Assembly (NCBI GenBank): GCA_019635635.1
Contig: JAHBZB010000002.1
Coordinates: forward strand, 891,204-955,203
Direction of reading: 5' to 3'
Source of the DNA: Xanthobacteraceae bacterium
GTDB lineage: Bacteria; Pseudomonadota; Alphaproteobacteria; Rhizobiales; Xanthobacteraceae
Length of the DNA stretch: 64,000 bases
How positions within the stretch are numbered: position 1 is the first letter of the stretch; each line of letters opens with the position of its first letter. A program made the translations under genes and the position numbers. Positions 54,831-64,000 of the stretch are shown here, one piece after another. The notes under the pieces were generated by a model. That model had not been told where the DNA came from. It did not search any database and saw nothing but the letters and a program-made list of their open reading frames with translations.

Positions 54831-55583
54831 ATGGCCGACCCAATTCATCAATTCGAGATCAAGAAGATCGCCGTCCTCGGCCACATCGGGCCTTATGAGA
54901 TTGCGCTGACCAATTCGGCCGTCTTCATGATCGCCGCGGTCGTAACCATCGTCGGCTTCATCCTGCTTGCGACCTCGGGCCGCTCGCTGGTGCCGGGGCG
55001 TTTACAGTCACTCGCCGAGATAACCTACGATTTTGTCGCCGATACCGTGCGAAGCACGGCCGGCAAGGAGGGGATGAAGTTCTTCCCCTTCGTGTTCTCG
55101 ATCTTCACTTTCGTGCTCGTGCTGAACATGTTCGGCATGATCCCCGGCTTCTTCACCGTCACCAGCCACATCGTGATCACCGGCGCGCTCGCGCTTTTGG
55201 TGATCCTGGTCGTCATCATCTACGGCCTCTACAAGAACGGTTTCAAATTCTTCAAGCTGTTCTGGCCTTCGGGCGTGCCGATGTTCGTCATGCCGATGAT
55301 CGTGCTGATCGAAATTCTTTCGTTCCTGTCGCGCCCGCTTTCGCTCTCGGTGCGACTGTTCGCGAACATGCTCGCGGGCCACATCACCATCAAGGTTTTC
55401 GCGAGCTTCATCGGCTTGCTTGCGACCTCGCTCGGTGTCGCTGGCTGGGCGCTCGGCATCCTACCCTTCGGCATGCTGATCGCGCTGACCGCGCTCGATC
55501 TCCTGGTCGCATTCCTGCAGGCCTACGTGTTCGCCGTGCTCACCTGTCTCTATCTCAACGACGCAATTCACCCCGGTCACTGA
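54831..55583 (+). CDS. atpB: F0F1 ATP synthase subunit a
   Basis: The 250-residue subunit forms the proton half-channels. The essential Arg lies in [15 protein letters not shown], followed by the Gln/His region and [20 protein letters not shown]. The N-terminus [11 protein letters not shown] is typical of rhizobia. Confidence 0.97.
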   Translation: MADPIHQFEIKKIAVLGHIGPYEIALTNSAVFMIAAVVTIVGFILLATSGRSLVPGRLQSLAEITYDFVADTVRSTAGKEGMKFFPFVFSIFTFVLVLNMFGMIPGFFTVTSHIVITGALALLVILVVIIYGLYKNGFKFFKLFWPSGVPMFVMPMIVLIEILSFLSRPLSLSVRLFANMLAGHITIKVFASFIGLLATSLGVAGWALGILPFGMLIALTALDLLVAFLQAYVFAVLTCLYLNDAIHPGH

Positions 55584-55623
55584 CCGAACAGTTCAACCAG
55601 AAAGTCTCCAGAGGAGTTTCGTT

Positions 55624-55863
55624 ATGGATCCAGTAGCAGCAAAAGAACTTGGCCGTCTGATCGGCGCCGGCATCGCGGCGATCGGCATGGGCGGCGCCGG
55701 CGTCGGCGTCGGTCTGATTTTCGGCAACTATCTCTCCGCCGCGCTCCGCAACCCGGCCGCCGCGCAGGGCCAGTTCGGCAACCTGATTTTCGGCTTCGCC
55801 GTGACCGAAGCGCTGGGCATCTTCTCGCTGCTCATCGCGCTCCTGCTCCTGTTCGCCGTCTAA
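55624..55863 (+). CDS. atpE: F0F1 ATP synthase subunit c
   Basis: The 79-residue hairpin protein carries the proton-binding carboxylate in the second helix ([20 protein letters not shown], Glu in TEA). The polar loop is [17 protein letters not shown] precedes the ATG. Confidence 0.97.
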   Translation: MDPVAAKELGRLIGAGIAAIGMGGAGVGVGLIFGNYLSAALRNPAAAQGQFGNLIFGFAVTEALGIFSLLIALLLLFAV

Positions 55864-55889
55864 GCGGACGAGAAGGAAGGCCGACGTAA

Positions 55890-56417
55890 ATGGCGACGAA
55901 TACGCATACCGAACATCCGGGCGGGAAGGCGCCGTTTCCTCCGTTCCAGGGGGAGACGTTTCCTTCGCAGATCTTCTGGCTCACGATCTGCTTCGTCGCG
56001 CTTTACGTCCTGCTCTCGCGCGTCGCGCTGCCGCGTCTCGGCGGCGTGATCGCCGAGCGCAACGCGAAGATCGAGGGCGACCTCGAGGCCGCGAACCGGC
56101 TTCGTAACGACAGCGAAGCCGCGCAAGCCGCCTATGAGAAGTCGCTCGCCGATGCCCGCACGAAAGCGCAGACGCTCGCTTCCGAATCCCAGGCCAAGGC
56201 GGCCTCGGAAGCGGAAGCCCAGCGCAAGGAACTCGAAGCCGGCCTCAAGGCCAAACTCGACGCCGCCGAAGCGCAGATCGCGAAAACCAAGTCCGCGGCA
56301 ATGACGAACGTACGCACGATCGCGGTCGATACCGCGGGCGTGATCGTCGAACGGCTGACCGGCAAGGCCCCTGCCCCGCAGGCGGTCGAACGCGCGGTCG
56401 ATGCCGCCCTGCACTAA
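55890..56417 (+). CDS. atpG: F0F1 ATP synthase subunit b'
   Basis: The 175-residue peripheral-stalk subunit has a soluble N-terminus, one membrane helix (IFWLTICFVALYVLLSRVAL), and a long charged coiled coil (AERNAKIEGDLEAANRLRND). Two b-type genes in tandem (b' then b) are the alphaproteobacterial layout. Nomenclature varies (atpG or atpF2). Confidence 0.93.
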   Translation: MATNTHTEHPGGKAPFPPFQGETFPSQIFWLTICFVALYVLLSRVALPRLGGVIAERNAKIEGDLEAANRLRNDSEAAQAAYEKSLADARTKAQTLASESQAKAASEAEAQRKELEAGLKAKLDAAEAQIAKTKSAAMTNVRTIAVDTAGVIVERLTGKAPAPQAVERAVDAALH

Positions 56418-56428
56418 GGAGCACGCCG

Positions 56429-56923
56429 TTGCCAAACTGGTTGTTGGAAGCAGAACTCTGGGTCGCCGTCGCCTTCGCGGTGTTCCTGATCATCGTGTTC
56501 CGCTTCGGCGTGCACCGCTCGCTGCTCGGGATGCTCGATCAGCGTAGCGCCAAGATTCAGGCCGAACTCGACGAAGCCAAGCGGCTGAAGGACGAGGCCG
56601 AGCGGCTTCTGGCCGAGTACCAGCAGAAGGCGCGCGAGGCAGAGAACGAAGCGAAAGCGATCGTCGCGCAGGCCAATACCGAAGCGAAGCAGATCGCAGC
56701 CGACGCGAAAACGCGGCTCGAGGAATTCATCTCCCGCCGTACCAAGATGGCCGAAACCAAGATCGCCCAGGCCGAGACCCAGGCGATGGCGGAAGTTCGC
56801 GCAGCGGCAGCCGACGCCGCAGTGAAGGCCGCGGAAGTGATCGTCGCGGAAACCGCGAAGGGTCAGGACGGCAAGGCTCTCCTCGACAACGCCATCAAGG
56901 ATGTGAAAGCACGGCTCGGCTGA
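56429..56923 (+). CDS. atpF: F0F1 ATP synthase subunit b
   Basis: The 164-residue subunit has an N-terminal membrane helix (WVAVAFAVFLIIVFRFGVHR) and a coiled coil. It starts with TTG at 56429, with AAGGAG upstream and 11 bp after the b' stop. It pairs with b' in the peripheral stalk. A strong terminator follows. Confidence 0.95.
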   Translation: MPNWLLEAELWVAVAFAVFLIIVFRFGVHRSLLGMLDQRSAKIQAELDEAKRLKDEAERLLAEYQQKAREAENEAKAIVAQANTEAKQIAADAKTRLEEFISRRTKMAETKIAQAETQAMAEVRAAAADAAVKAAEVIVAETAKGQDGKALLDNAIKDVKARLG

Positions 56924-56943
56924 TCGCCTTCCCGATACGGATT

Positions 56944-56977
56944 AAAAAAACGGCCGCTTTGAAGCGGCCGTTTTTTT
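56944..56977. terminator. Intrinsic terminator of the F0 operon
   Basis: cggccgctt / aagcggccg with a 2-nt loop, flanked by seven A and seven T, giving a strong bidirectional terminator. Confidence 0.95.
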
Positions 56978-57016
56978 GTTTGGGGAGTTCCTGTTTCGGG
57001 CGCATGCGGCAAGAAA

Positions 57017-57039
57017 AAAGGCCGCAAGACGCGGCCTTT
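57017..57039 (-). terminator. Terminator of the lipoprotein gene
   Basis: aaaggccgc / gcggccttt with a 5-nt loop. On the minus strand it ends in tttttt. Confidence 0.8.
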
Positions 57040-57059
57040 CATTCTTTGCTTTCCGGCGC

Positions 57060-57884
57060 TTACTGGCGCGGCGGCGGATCGAAGGTCGGCACGTTCGACG
57101 GCGCCTGCTGTTGCTGCTGCTGCGGCGGCGTGAACGTCGGCGGCTGTTGCTGCGGCGGTGCCGTGAACGTCGGTTGCTGCTGCTGTTGCTGCGGGGCCGG
57201 CGCCTGCTTCTTGACCTGCTTCTTCGGCGGGGCCTTTTTCTTCACCGGAGCCTTCTTCTTCGCCGGCGGCGGCGCGCCTTGCGGATCGAACCCGACATAG
57301 ACCACGTATTTCTCGAGGTTCTTGTCGGCCGGCAGCGGGAACGTGAGATCGTCCTCGACCTGCGTGAACGGCACCTGCGTCGAGCCCTGCGGCACGCTGA
57401 CGTTCACGGCGTAGAATTTCGAAATGATCGGGCGCGGCTGCGGACCTTCCTGAACCAACGCGATGCGCAGGGGCACGGTCACGTTGCCCGGACCGCCTTT
57501 GGGACCGACCAGCAGGCGGCCTTCGATGCCGACCTTGATCGTCATGGTGTCGCCGAGAACCGCGCATTCGCGGGCGATCTGCACGATGCTCGCCTGATAG
57601 CGCACGTTGGTCGGACCCTGCCCCGCGTTCTGCGCCCAGGCGCTTGCGCCCTGACGGATGGTCGCGCCGGGACAATTTTCGTCCGCATTGACCTGGGTCT
57701 GCGCGTTCGGATTCGTGTTCGGATTGTCGGGGTCGTTCGGCGCCGGACCTTGCTTGAAGATGTCGCCCATATTGCCGATCGGGCCCATCACGTTCTCAAC
57801 GGTGCTGCAACCGGCCAATAAGGCCACCAAGACAAATGCCGCCCAGCCCTGCATATGCAGGCTTTGCCTCGAAACTTTACGCAT
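57060..57884 (-). CDS. Hypothetical lipoprotein with low-complexity Lys/Pro/Gln tail
   Basis: The 274-residue protein begins MRKVSRQSLHMQGWAAF and has a lipobox LLAGCS (lipid on the Cys). The central part (about 70-200) is probably beta-rich (VGIEGRLLVGPKGGPGNVTV). The tail has Lys/Pro repeats (KKKAPVKKKAPPKKQVKKQ) and then Gln/Pro runs. It resembles lipoproteins of rhizobia whose function is unknown. GGAGGAG precedes the ATG. Confidence 0.8.
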   Translation of the reverse strand: MRKVSRQSLHMQGWAAFVLVALLAGCSTVENVMGPIGNMGDIFKQGPAPNDPDNPNTNPNAQTQVNADENCPGATIRQGASAWAQNAGQGPTNVRYQASIVQIARECAVLGDTMTIKVGIEGRLLVGPKGGPGNVTVPLRIALVQEGPQPRPIISKFYAVNVSVPQGSTQVPFTQVEDDLTFPLPADKNLEKYVVYVGFDPQGAPPPAKKKAPVKKKAPPKKQVKKQAPAPQQQQQQPTFTAPPQQQPPTFTPPQQQQQQAPSNVPTFDPPPRQ

Positions 57885-57942
57885 ACTCACCACTCCTCCG
57901 CACCCATCATATCACGCGACGGGCGTCCGCGAACCCTCAAGA

Positions 57943-59307
57943 TTAGCCGCCGTTCGATTTTGCCAGCGGCGCAGGCCGTCCCACCATGACTACAAGAAAC
58001 TTCGCGTCCGCTAAAAGCCGTTTCGCAGCGCGGCGCACATCGTCGGCGGTCACCGCGTTAACCATCATGTTGCGGCGCTCGATGTAATCGATGCCGAGAT
58101 CTTCGAGTTGAATTTCAAGCAACTGCTGGGCGACCTTCGCAGACGTGTCGAAGTGCAGCAGATAAGAGCCTGTCAGATAACTTTTCGCCTGCGCCAGTTC
58201 TTCCGCGGTCGGCCCATCTTTCGCGATCCGCGCAATCTCCTCCTCGATGAGTTGCAGCGCTTCCACCGCGCGGTCGTTGCGCGTCGAGGTGCCGCCGAGA
58301 AAAAGCCCGCTATGGTCGAGCGTCGAGAGGTATGAATACACCGAATAGGCAAGGCCGCGCTTTTCGCGCACTTCGCGATAAAGCCGCGAGGAAAAACTGC
58401 CGCCGCCCAATATGTGGTTCAGCACATAAGCCGGCATGAAATCCGGGTCTTTGCGCTTGAGGCCGACGCCTCCGAAAATGATCGTGGTCTGGGGGATATT
58501 GAGATCGACCACATCGCGCCGGCCGAGCGACTGCGGCGTCGCCTCGGGTACCGGAGTAAGATCCGCCTTCGCCGGCAGCTTGGCGAATACCTGATCGACC
58601 AGACGTGCGAGTTCGTCGCGTTCGATCGAACCGACGGCGGCCACCTTCAAGTTGGACCGCGCGAGGTTCTTCTTCACGAAAGCGAACAGCATCGAGCGCT
58701 CGACGCCGGCAACCGAGGTTTCGTCGCCTTTGACCGGACGGCCATAGGGATGATTCGGGAAAGCGGAAGCGAACCAGCGCAGGCCCGCTAGTTCACTCGG
58801 ATTCGTGAGCGAGCGCCGGTAGGCCGCGAGCACGCTGGCACGAATGCGGTCGATCGCCTCCTGATCGAAACGGGGAGCCTGGAGCGAAAGCCGCAGAAGC
58901 TCGAAGGCTTCGTCGCGATCGTCGCTCAACATGCGCAAGGAGCCGCGGAAAGTGTCGCGGTCGGCGCTGAACGAGAGCGAAATCGCGCGGCGCTCCAGCC
59001 GTTCGTGAAACGCTTTCGCATCGAGGTCGCCGGCACCCTCGTCGAGCGTCGAGGCGGCCATGTAGGCAAGGCCAGCGCGGTCGGCGGGATCCTGGCTCGC
59101 ACCCGCACCGTCGAAAGCGAAATTCAGCGAAATGATCGGCAGGGTGTCGTCGCGGATGAACCAGACTTCGATGCCCGCGGGCGTGATCAGCTTTTCGATC
59201 TTGCCGGGCTGCGCTTCAGCCGCAGCCGCGGACGAGAACAGGGCGAGAGCCATTACGATCCCCTTAAAGAACCCGGAAATGCGGCGGTTGCCGCGCGCAA
59301 TCTTCAC
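57943..59307 (-). CDS. M16 peptidase-like subunit lacking the zinc motif
   Basis: The 454-residue protein (GTG start at 59307, overlapping the previous stop as GTGA) has a signal peptide (about 1-31: GIVMALALFSSAAAAEAQ). It then has two M16 halves. At the zinc-motif position it reads GLAYMAASTLDEG rather than HxxEH. The late segment GGGSFSSRLYREVREKRGLA is the M16 RY-type active-site partner region. It most likely forms a heterodimer with the catalytic subunit encoded upstream, as in the PqqL/alpha-beta MPP type. Confidence 0.92.
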   Translation of the reverse strand: MKIARGNRRISGFFKGIVMALALFSSAAAAEAQPGKIEKLITPAGIEVWFIRDDTLPIISLNFAFDGAGASQDPADRAGLAYMAASTLDEGAGDLDAKAFHERLERRAISLSFSADRDTFRGSLRMLSDDRDEAFELLRLSLQAPRFDQEAIDRIRASVLAAYRRSLTNPSELAGLRWFASAFPNHPYGRPVKGDETSVAGVERSMLFAFVKKNLARSNLKVAAVGSIERDELARLVDQVFAKLPAKADLTPVPEATPQSLGRRDVVDLNIPQTTIIFGGVGLKRKDPDFMPAYVLNHILGGGSFSSRLYREVREKRGLAYSVYSYLSTLDHSGLFLGGTSTRNDRAVEALQLIEEEIARIAKDGPTAEELAQAKSYLTGSYLLHFDTSAKVAQQLLEIQLEDLGIDYIERRNMMVNAVTADDVRRAAKRLLADAKFLVVMVGRPAPLAKSNGG

Positions 59308-60686
59308 GAGCGCTTCTCCGGCGTGCCCGCAGTCTGCGGACGCATCAGATATCCGGTCACCGCGCGTCGAAGTTCGAGCCAGTTCTTCGCGGCTTTCTGC
59401 ACATCCTCGGGCGTCACGGTGCGAACCTTCGCGGGCCACTCCTTGACGGACGCGACGGTGAGACCGGTCGTCAGCGCCGCGCCGTAGATGCGGGCGAGCG
59501 AAACCTGATTGTCCTGCGCGAAGATGGTGGAAGCGATGATGCGCGTTTTCACGCGCTCCACTTCCTCCGCGTCGACACCATCCTTCGCGATCTGTGCGAT
59601 CACTTCATCGAGCGCTGCTTCCAGCGCCTCGAGCGTCACGCCGGGACGAGGATAGGCATAAACGCCGAAGCGCGTCGCATCGAGTGCCGTGCCCTGGTAC
59701 CAGGCGCCGGCATTCGCGGCGAGACCCTTTTCCACGACCAGCGCACGATAGAGGCGGCTGGTCTGACCGCCGCCGAGAACGTGCGAGAGCACTTCCAGCG
59801 CTTCGCCTTCATTGCCGGTCGCAATGCGATAGGACGGCACGAGGTAATAGCGCGACATCGACGGCTGCTGTACGCGCTGATCGGTGAGCGTAAGCCGGCG
59901 GTGTGCATGCGGCTCCGGCTCGGTCGGGCGCACGCGCGGCGCGACTTCGGCTACGCGCGGCACTTTGCCATAGGTTTTTTCGGCGAGCGCGCGCGCTTCC
60001 TTCTCGTCGAGGTCGCCTGCGAGCACGAGCACCGCGTTGTTCGGCGTGTAGAAGCGCTTGTAGAAATCGAGCGCGGATTCGCGGCTCAGCTGACGGATTT
60101 CATGCATCCAGCCGATGATCGGCCGGCCGTAAGGATGATTGACGTAGAGCGCCGCGGTCAGCGCTTCGGCGAGTTGTGCCGCCGGATCGTTGTCGGTGCG
60201 GGTGCGGCGCTCTTCGAGCACGACCTGACGTTCGGGCAACACGACTTCGTCGGTAAGGCGGAGACCGGTCATGCGGTCGGCCTCGAAGGTCATCACCTGT
60301 TCGAGGTTATCCTTGGTCACGCGCTGGAAATAGGCGGTGTAATCCTGTGAAGTGAATGCATTTTCCTGCCCGCCGATCGTCGCGACGACCTGCGAAAATT
60401 TTCCGGCCGGATTTTTCTCGGTGCCCTTGAACATCAGATGCTCAAGGAAGTGTGCGAGGCCGGACTTACCCGGCGTTTCGTCCGCGGAGCCGACCCGATA
60501 CCAGATCATATGCGTGACGACCGGCGTGCGGCGATCGGGGATCACCACCACTTCCAAGCCGTTCGCGAGTTTGAACTCGCTCACCTGCAAACCCTGCGTC
60601 TGGGGATTCGCGGCCGTCGGCAACAGAACAGCCGCCGAACCGGCGGCCGCACAAATCGCAATCGCGGTCATGATCGTGGTCCGCAC
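59304..60686 (-). CDS. M16 zinc metallopeptidase, catalytic subunit
   Basis: The 460-residue exported protein has the inverted zinc site H79-F-L-E82-H83 in KSGLAHFLEHLMFKGTEKN. It has a signal peptide (about 1-29) and a second half with GGGQTSRLYRALVVEKGL. It pairs with the next gene. The start is GTG at 60686, or the ATG at 60671. Substrates of such periplasmic M16 pairs are peptides or small proteins. Confidence 0.93.
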   Translation of the reverse strand: MRTTIMTAIAICAAAGSAAVLLPTAANPQTQGLQVSEFKLANGLEVVVIPDRRTPVVTHMIWYRVGSADETPGKSGLAHFLEHLMFKGTEKNPAGKFSQVVATIGGQENAFTSQDYTAYFQRVTKDNLEQVMTFEADRMTGLRLTDEVVLPERQVVLEERRTRTDNDPAAQLAEALTAALYVNHPYGRPIIGWMHEIRQLSRESALDFYKRFYTPNNAVLVLAGDLDEKEARALAEKTYGKVPRVAEVAPRVRPTEPEPHAHRRLTLTDQRVQQPSMSRYYLVPSYRIATGNEGEALEVLSHVLGGGQTSRLYRALVVEKGLAANAGAWYQGTALDATRFGVYAYPRPGVTLEALEAALDEVIAQIAKDGVDAEEVERVKTRIIASTIFAQDNQVSLARIYGAALTTGLTVASVKEWPAKVRTVTPEDVQKAAKNWLELRRAVTGYLMRPQTAGTPEKRS

Positions 60687-60754
60687 CTTCCGAAAAACTC
60701 CATAAGAACCGGCCGCCGCCGCGGCCCGCGAGAAAGGCGTTCCTACGCCTGCCG

Positions 60755-61594
60755 TCAGCGCGTTTGAATCGGGCCCGAATAATCCGGCATGTTCGGATGC
60801 ACCAGGCGGCGATCGTCCTTTTGCTTATCCTTGGCGACAGCGCCGTAAGGTGCGTTCTTCGAAGGCGTGAGATAGCCGGACGGCGGCTCGGTCAACGACT
60901 GCCGTTCCGGCTCGCCGGTGAATACGAGCGGCTTTTCCTGCTGCTCGTGTCCGATCATCGGCAGCATCTTCGTCAGGCCCGGAATGCCGAGTTGCTGCAC
61001 CGTGGACTGCGCTTCGTTCGCGGTCGCGTCGGTCTGCGAAGCGCCCTTGGTGCCGCGCGTGAGGGGGCCCGTCCCCTTCATTTCGTCGGCGCGGAGCGTG
61101 CGTCCGCTGTAAGTCGGATCTTCTTCCGCGCGCGAGAACATACGCGTTTTCTTTTTCTTCTTCTGCGCCGCCTTCACTTCCGGATCGACCGGGAAGTCCG
61201 GATTGCGGTGGCGGACGAGACCGGGTTCGACCGGCGGCGGCAGCGTGAGGTTGGCGGCCGGCGGCGGGGCGTTGTTGTTTTCCGGCGCGGGCGCGGCCGG
61301 CTGGCGCGGATTGCTGAAATCCCAAGCATCCGGCTGGGTCGCCGCGGTGTTCGGCTGCACCTGCGGCTGCACATAATTATTCGTGATCGGCGGAACGACG
61401 AGCGGCGGGCGCTCCTGATAGTCGATCTGCGGTCCGGGGAGCGAGAGAATGCCGATCGAGCCGAACAGCTTCTGAAGGCCGGTCGGGCCGTCGTCATCGT
61501 CGTCTTCCGCAAGAGATGGCTGGATCGCGGCAAAACTCATCGCTGTCGCAAGCGCGAAAGCGGCAAGTACCGTCAGGAAACGACGTTCGGACAT
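60755..61594 (-). CDS. Hypothetical secreted protein, Pro/Asn-rich
   Basis: The 279-residue protein has a signal peptide (MSERRFLTVLAAFALATAMS, cleaved near LAE), an Asp run (EDDDDDGP), a Pro/Asn-rich middle, a Lys run (QKKKKKTRMF), and a more regular C-terminal third (VQQLGIPGLTKMLPMIGHEQ). No family is recognised. It lies between lspA and the M16 operon, in the same direction. Confidence 0.7.
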   Translation of the reverse strand: MSERRFLTVLAAFALATAMSFAAIQPSLAEDDDDDGPTGLQKLFGSIGILSLPGPQIDYQERPPLVVPPITNNYVQPQVQPNTAATQPDAWDFSNPRQPAAPAPENNNAPPPAANLTLPPPVEPGLVRHRNPDFPVDPEVKAAQKKKKKTRMFSRAEEDPTYSGRTLRADEMKGTGPLTRGTKGASQTDATANEAQSTVQQLGIPGLTKMLPMIGHEQQEKPLVFTGEPERQSLTEPPSGYLTPSKNAPYGAVAKDKQKDDRRLVHPNMPDYSGPIQTR

Positions 61595-61632
61595 TGCTGG
61601 CCTCTATACCCGTCGGAAGACCCGGAAACCGG

Positions 61633-62190
61633 TCAAATCCCGCCCTTTGGCGGCGATTTCAAGGCGTTAGGGCTGAAGGCATCGTACAGGAGCCCTACCA
61701 CCCCCGCAACGATGGCCGCATCGGCAAGGTTAAACACGTACCAGCGGAACCCGTAGGCGTGGAGCGAGACGAAATCGATCACCGCCCCCTGAATCGCCCG
61801 GTCCAGCGCGTTTCCAAGCGCGCCCCCGATGAGGAGGCCCAAGGCGGCCGCGGTCAGCGGCGTGGCAGCCCGCCGCAGCCAGACCAGAAACAGGAGCGAG
61901 GCCGCGATCTTCACAGAAAAGAGCACCCAGCGGCCGAGTTCCCCATCCTGTGGAAAAAGGCCGTAGGAGATGCCCCGGTTCATGGCGAGCACAAAATCCG
62001 CGAAGGGGGCGATGTAAATCTTGCCGCGCGTGGCGAGATCGAGCCCGTAAAGCACCGCGTATTTCGTGATCTGGTCGAGCGCGAAGGTTACCGCGGCGAT
62101 GAACAGGCCGACCTTCAGGTAAGGCGCGGGCTGCGACACGGCTCCGCCCGCGGATTTCACCGGATCACTCGGCGGCTTTACGCGCGGCAT
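61633..62190 (-). CDS. lspA: Signal peptidase II
   Basis: The 185-residue membrane aspartic protease cleaves the signal peptide of prolipoproteins. The catalytic Asp residues are D130 in NALDRAIQG and D157 in [19 protein letters not shown] is a family block. I chose the ATG at 62190 (MPRVKPPSD). It overlaps the ileS 3' end by 26 bp. Confidence 0.95.
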   Translation of the reverse strand: MPRVKPPSDPVKSAGGAVSQPAPYLKVGLFIAAVTFALDQITKYAVLYGLDLATRGKIYIAPFADFVLAMNRGISYGLFPQDGELGRWVLFSVKIAASLLFLVWLRRAATPLTAAALGLLIGGALGNALDRAIQGAVIDFVSLHAYGFRWYVFNLADAAIVAGVVGLLYDAFSPNALKSPPKGGI

Positions 62191-64000
62191 AGAATTCGCG
62201 AAGGGCCGCGGCATCGCGCGGGGTTACGTCGGGATATTCCTTGTCGGTGCCGACGAGCGGGGAAATCTTCCACGAACGGGCGCACTTCTTTCCTTCAGCG
62301 CGCACCGGCACAACGGCGACGCCCGCGACCTCCGGCACGCGAAAAGCATCCGCCGGCCCCTCGCCGCTCTCGATCTTCGCCTCCGAGGTGATGCAGACTT
62401 CGGCCATGTCGGTGCCCTTGCAGGCGTCGAACAGTTCCTTATCGGCAATGTAGATGTGCGGCGCGGCTTCCAGCGAGGAGCCGATCCGCTTCTGCGCGCG
62501 CTCGATCTCGAGCGCGCCGGTAACGACACGGCGCACGGTGCGGATCTTCTTCCACTTCTCTGACAACGCTTCGTTGCGCCAGTCTGCGGGGACTTCCGGG
62601 AAAGTTTCGTTATGCACCGAGCCGGTCTCGCTCGGGAAGCGCGAGAGCCAGACCTCTTCCGCCGTGAAGCAGAGGATCGGCGCGATCCACGTCGTGAGAC
62701 ACTTGAAAGTATGATCGAGCACCGTGAGGCAGGATTTCCGCGCAACCGAAGAGATCGGATCGCAATAGAGCGTGTCCTTGCGGATGTCGAAATAAAACGC
62801 CGAAAGATCGACCGTCATGAACTGCACGAGCGAAGCGAATACGCGCTTGTAGTCGAAGTCGGCGTAAGACTTGCGCACCACCGCATCCATCTCGGCGAGA
62901 CGGTGCAGCATCAGCCGCTCCAGCTCCGGCATCTTTTCGACCGGAACGCGGTCGGCTTCCGTGAACGGATGCAATGATCCGAGAATCCAGCGGAGCGTAT
63001 TGCGCAGCTTGCGGTAAGTATCGACGGTCGTTTTCAGAATCTCAGGGCCGATACGCTGGTCGTCGGAGTAATCGGTCGCAGCGACCCACATGCGCAGGAT
63101 ATCCGCACCGCTATCCTTGATGACCTTCTGCGGATCGACCGTGTTGCCGAGCGACTTCGACATCTTGCGGCCGTGCTCGTCCAGCGTGAAGCCGTGGGTG
63201 AGCACGACGTCATAAGGCGGGCGGCCGCGCGTTCCGCAGGATTCCAGGAGCGACGAGTGGAACCAGCCGCGATGCTGGTCCGAGCCTTCAAGATACATGA
63301 CTGTATCCTTGCCGCCGTCCCGCTTGCGCTTGATGCCGGCAAGCTGCGGAAACAGCTTCGGGTCTTCCAGCGTGAAGGCATGCGTAGAGCCGGAATCAAA
63401 CCAGACATCGAGAATGTCGTTCACTTTCTCGTATTTCGCCGGGTCGAAATCGGGCTTGAGAAAACGCGCGCCGTCCTTGTCCGCGAACCATGCGTCCGCG
63501 CCTTCCTTTTTGAAGGCCTCGACAATGCGCGCGTTGACGCGGTCGTCGAGGAGCGTTTCGCCTGTCTCCTTATTCACGAATACCGCGATCGGCACGCCCC
63601 AGGCGCGCTGGCGCGAGATCACCCAGTCGGGGCGGTTTTCGATCATGCCGTTGATGCGGTTCTCGCCGGAAGCCGGGACCCACTTCACGCTGCGGATGCC
63701 TTCGAGCGCGAGTTCGCGCAGCGTCTCGCCCTGATAGTTGCTGAGCGTGGCCTCACTGCCGCCGCCCGCGGACGCCGCACTCAAGGCAAGCGAGAACGAA
63801 TTGATCGGCTTGTCCATCGCAATGAACCACTGCGGCGTGTTGCGATAGATCACGGGCTTCTTCGAGCGCCACGAGTGCGGATATTGGTGCTTGAGACGCG
63901 AGCGCGCGATCAGCGCGTTCGCTTCGGCCAGCGCCTTGATGACGGCTTCGTTCGCGTCGCCCTTGTTGCCCTTGTCGTCGAGCACGCGCTTGCCTTCGAA
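62165..64000 (-). CDS. ileS: Isoleucyl-tRNA synthetase, C-terminal part (5' truncated by window)
   Basis: The frame is open to the window edge and gives the last 611 residues. [15 protein letters not shown] is the class I KMSKS loop. The editing-domain end ([20 protein letters not shown]) and the anticodon-binding domain are visible. The C-terminal zinc-binding Cys set of E. coli IleS is mostly absent: [19 protein letters not shown] keeps only one Cys, which is the common alphaproteobacterial form. It is upstream of lspA, overlapping it. Confidence 0.97.
   Translation of the reverse strand, partial: FEGKRVLDDKGNKGDANEAVIKALAEANALIARSRLKHQYPHSWRSKKPVIYRNTPQWFIAMDKPINSFSLALSAASAGGGSEATLSNYQGETLRELALEGIRSVKWVPASGENRINGMIENRPDWVISRQRAWGVPIAVFVNKETGETLLDDRVNARIVEAFKKEGADAWFADKDGARFLKPDFDPAKYEKVNDILDVWFDSGSTHAFTLEDPKLFPQLAGIKRKRDGGKDTVMYLEGSDQHRGWFHSSLLESCGTRGRPPYDVVLTHGFTLDEHGRKMSKSLGNTVDPQKVIKDSGADILRMWVAATDYSDDQRIGPEILKTTVDTYRKLRNTLRWILGSLHPFTEADRVPVEKMPELERLMLHRLAEMDAVVRKSYADFDYKRVFASLVQFMTVDLSAFYFDIRKDTLYCDPISSVARKSCLTVLDHTFKCLTTWIAPILCFTAEEVWLSRFPSETGSVHNETFPEVPADWRNEALSEKWKKIRTVRRVVTGALEIERAQKRIGSSLEAAPHIYIADKELFDACKGTDMAEVCITSEAKIESGEGPADAFRVPEVAGVAVVPVRAEGKKCARSWKISPLVGTDKEYPDVTPRDAAALREFYAARKAAE

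Overview
The window is a GC-rich, densely packed bacterial chromosome segment with no rRNA, tRNA, CRISPR array, transposase or prophage that I can see. Gene content points to an alphaproteobacterium of the Hyphomicrobiales (rhizobial/Bradyrhizobium-Xanthobacteraceae side). The supporting markers are a GANTC-type CcrM methyltransferase, a eukaryote-type glutamine synthetase II (GlnII) beside a DUF2735 gene, an intracellular PHA depolymerase, a split F0 operon with b and b' subunits, the mutY / DUF721 / DsbA-like / smc order, and dispersed tcattccgg...ccggaatga palindromes. The genus assignment is inference.

Layout. 1-10 kb: the end of a MacB-type permease, then glyQ, a cysteine hydrolase, a PrsW-like membrane protease and glyS, followed by ppdK and a MeaB-type GTPase. 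10-16 kb: a SleB-type cell-wall hydrolase, and on the minus strand an M48 protease, LemA and a diguanylate cyclase. 15.8-17.4 kb: an exported thioredoxin, a second thioredoxin-like gene with an in-frame TGA at the first redox cysteine, and CcdA. 17.4-21 kb: small secreted or membrane proteins, PHA depolymerase and a GST. 21.2-22.1 kb: an AT-richer patch with a PD-(D/E)XK-like orphan and stacked terminator-like hairpins. 22.1-24.7 kb: nitrogen genes (glnII, DUF2735, glutaminase). 25-30.5 kb: a pair of paralogous small secreted proteins, a sterol-desaturase-like hydroxylase, ETF-ubiquinone oxidoreductase and a family-4 uracil-DNA glycosylase. 30.5-35 kb: a purine permease and a cyanide-insensitive-type bd oxidase operon with a VOC gene between its two subunits. 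35-43 kb: GT39, rnhB, a YpfJ-type metalloprotease, moaB, NDH-2, an HPF/cold-shock fusion, a MarR-GNAT fusion, a small GT2 and a PA0069 radical SAM protein. 43.9-50.7 kb: ccrM, a CPA2 antiporter, a transglutaminase-like protein, RidA, MutY, DUF721 and a DsbA-like protein. 50.8-57 kb: smc and the F0 ATP synthase operon. 57-64 kb: a lipoprotein, a paired M16 peptidase operon, a low-complexity secreted protein, lspA and the 3' part of ileS.

The most interesting signal is at 16245-16637. A single TGA replaces exactly the N-terminal cysteine of the WCxxC motif in an otherwise intact, signal-peptide-bearing thioredoxin-like protein. The gene lies between a normal CPVC paralogue and ccdA, and its true stop overlaps the ccdA start (ATGA). 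This reads as a candidate selenoprotein with a U-P-T-C redox motif. The competing explanation is a single nonsense mutation or a sequencing error. Hairpins that could serve as a SECIS lie directly downstream of the TGA, but I judged them only by eye.
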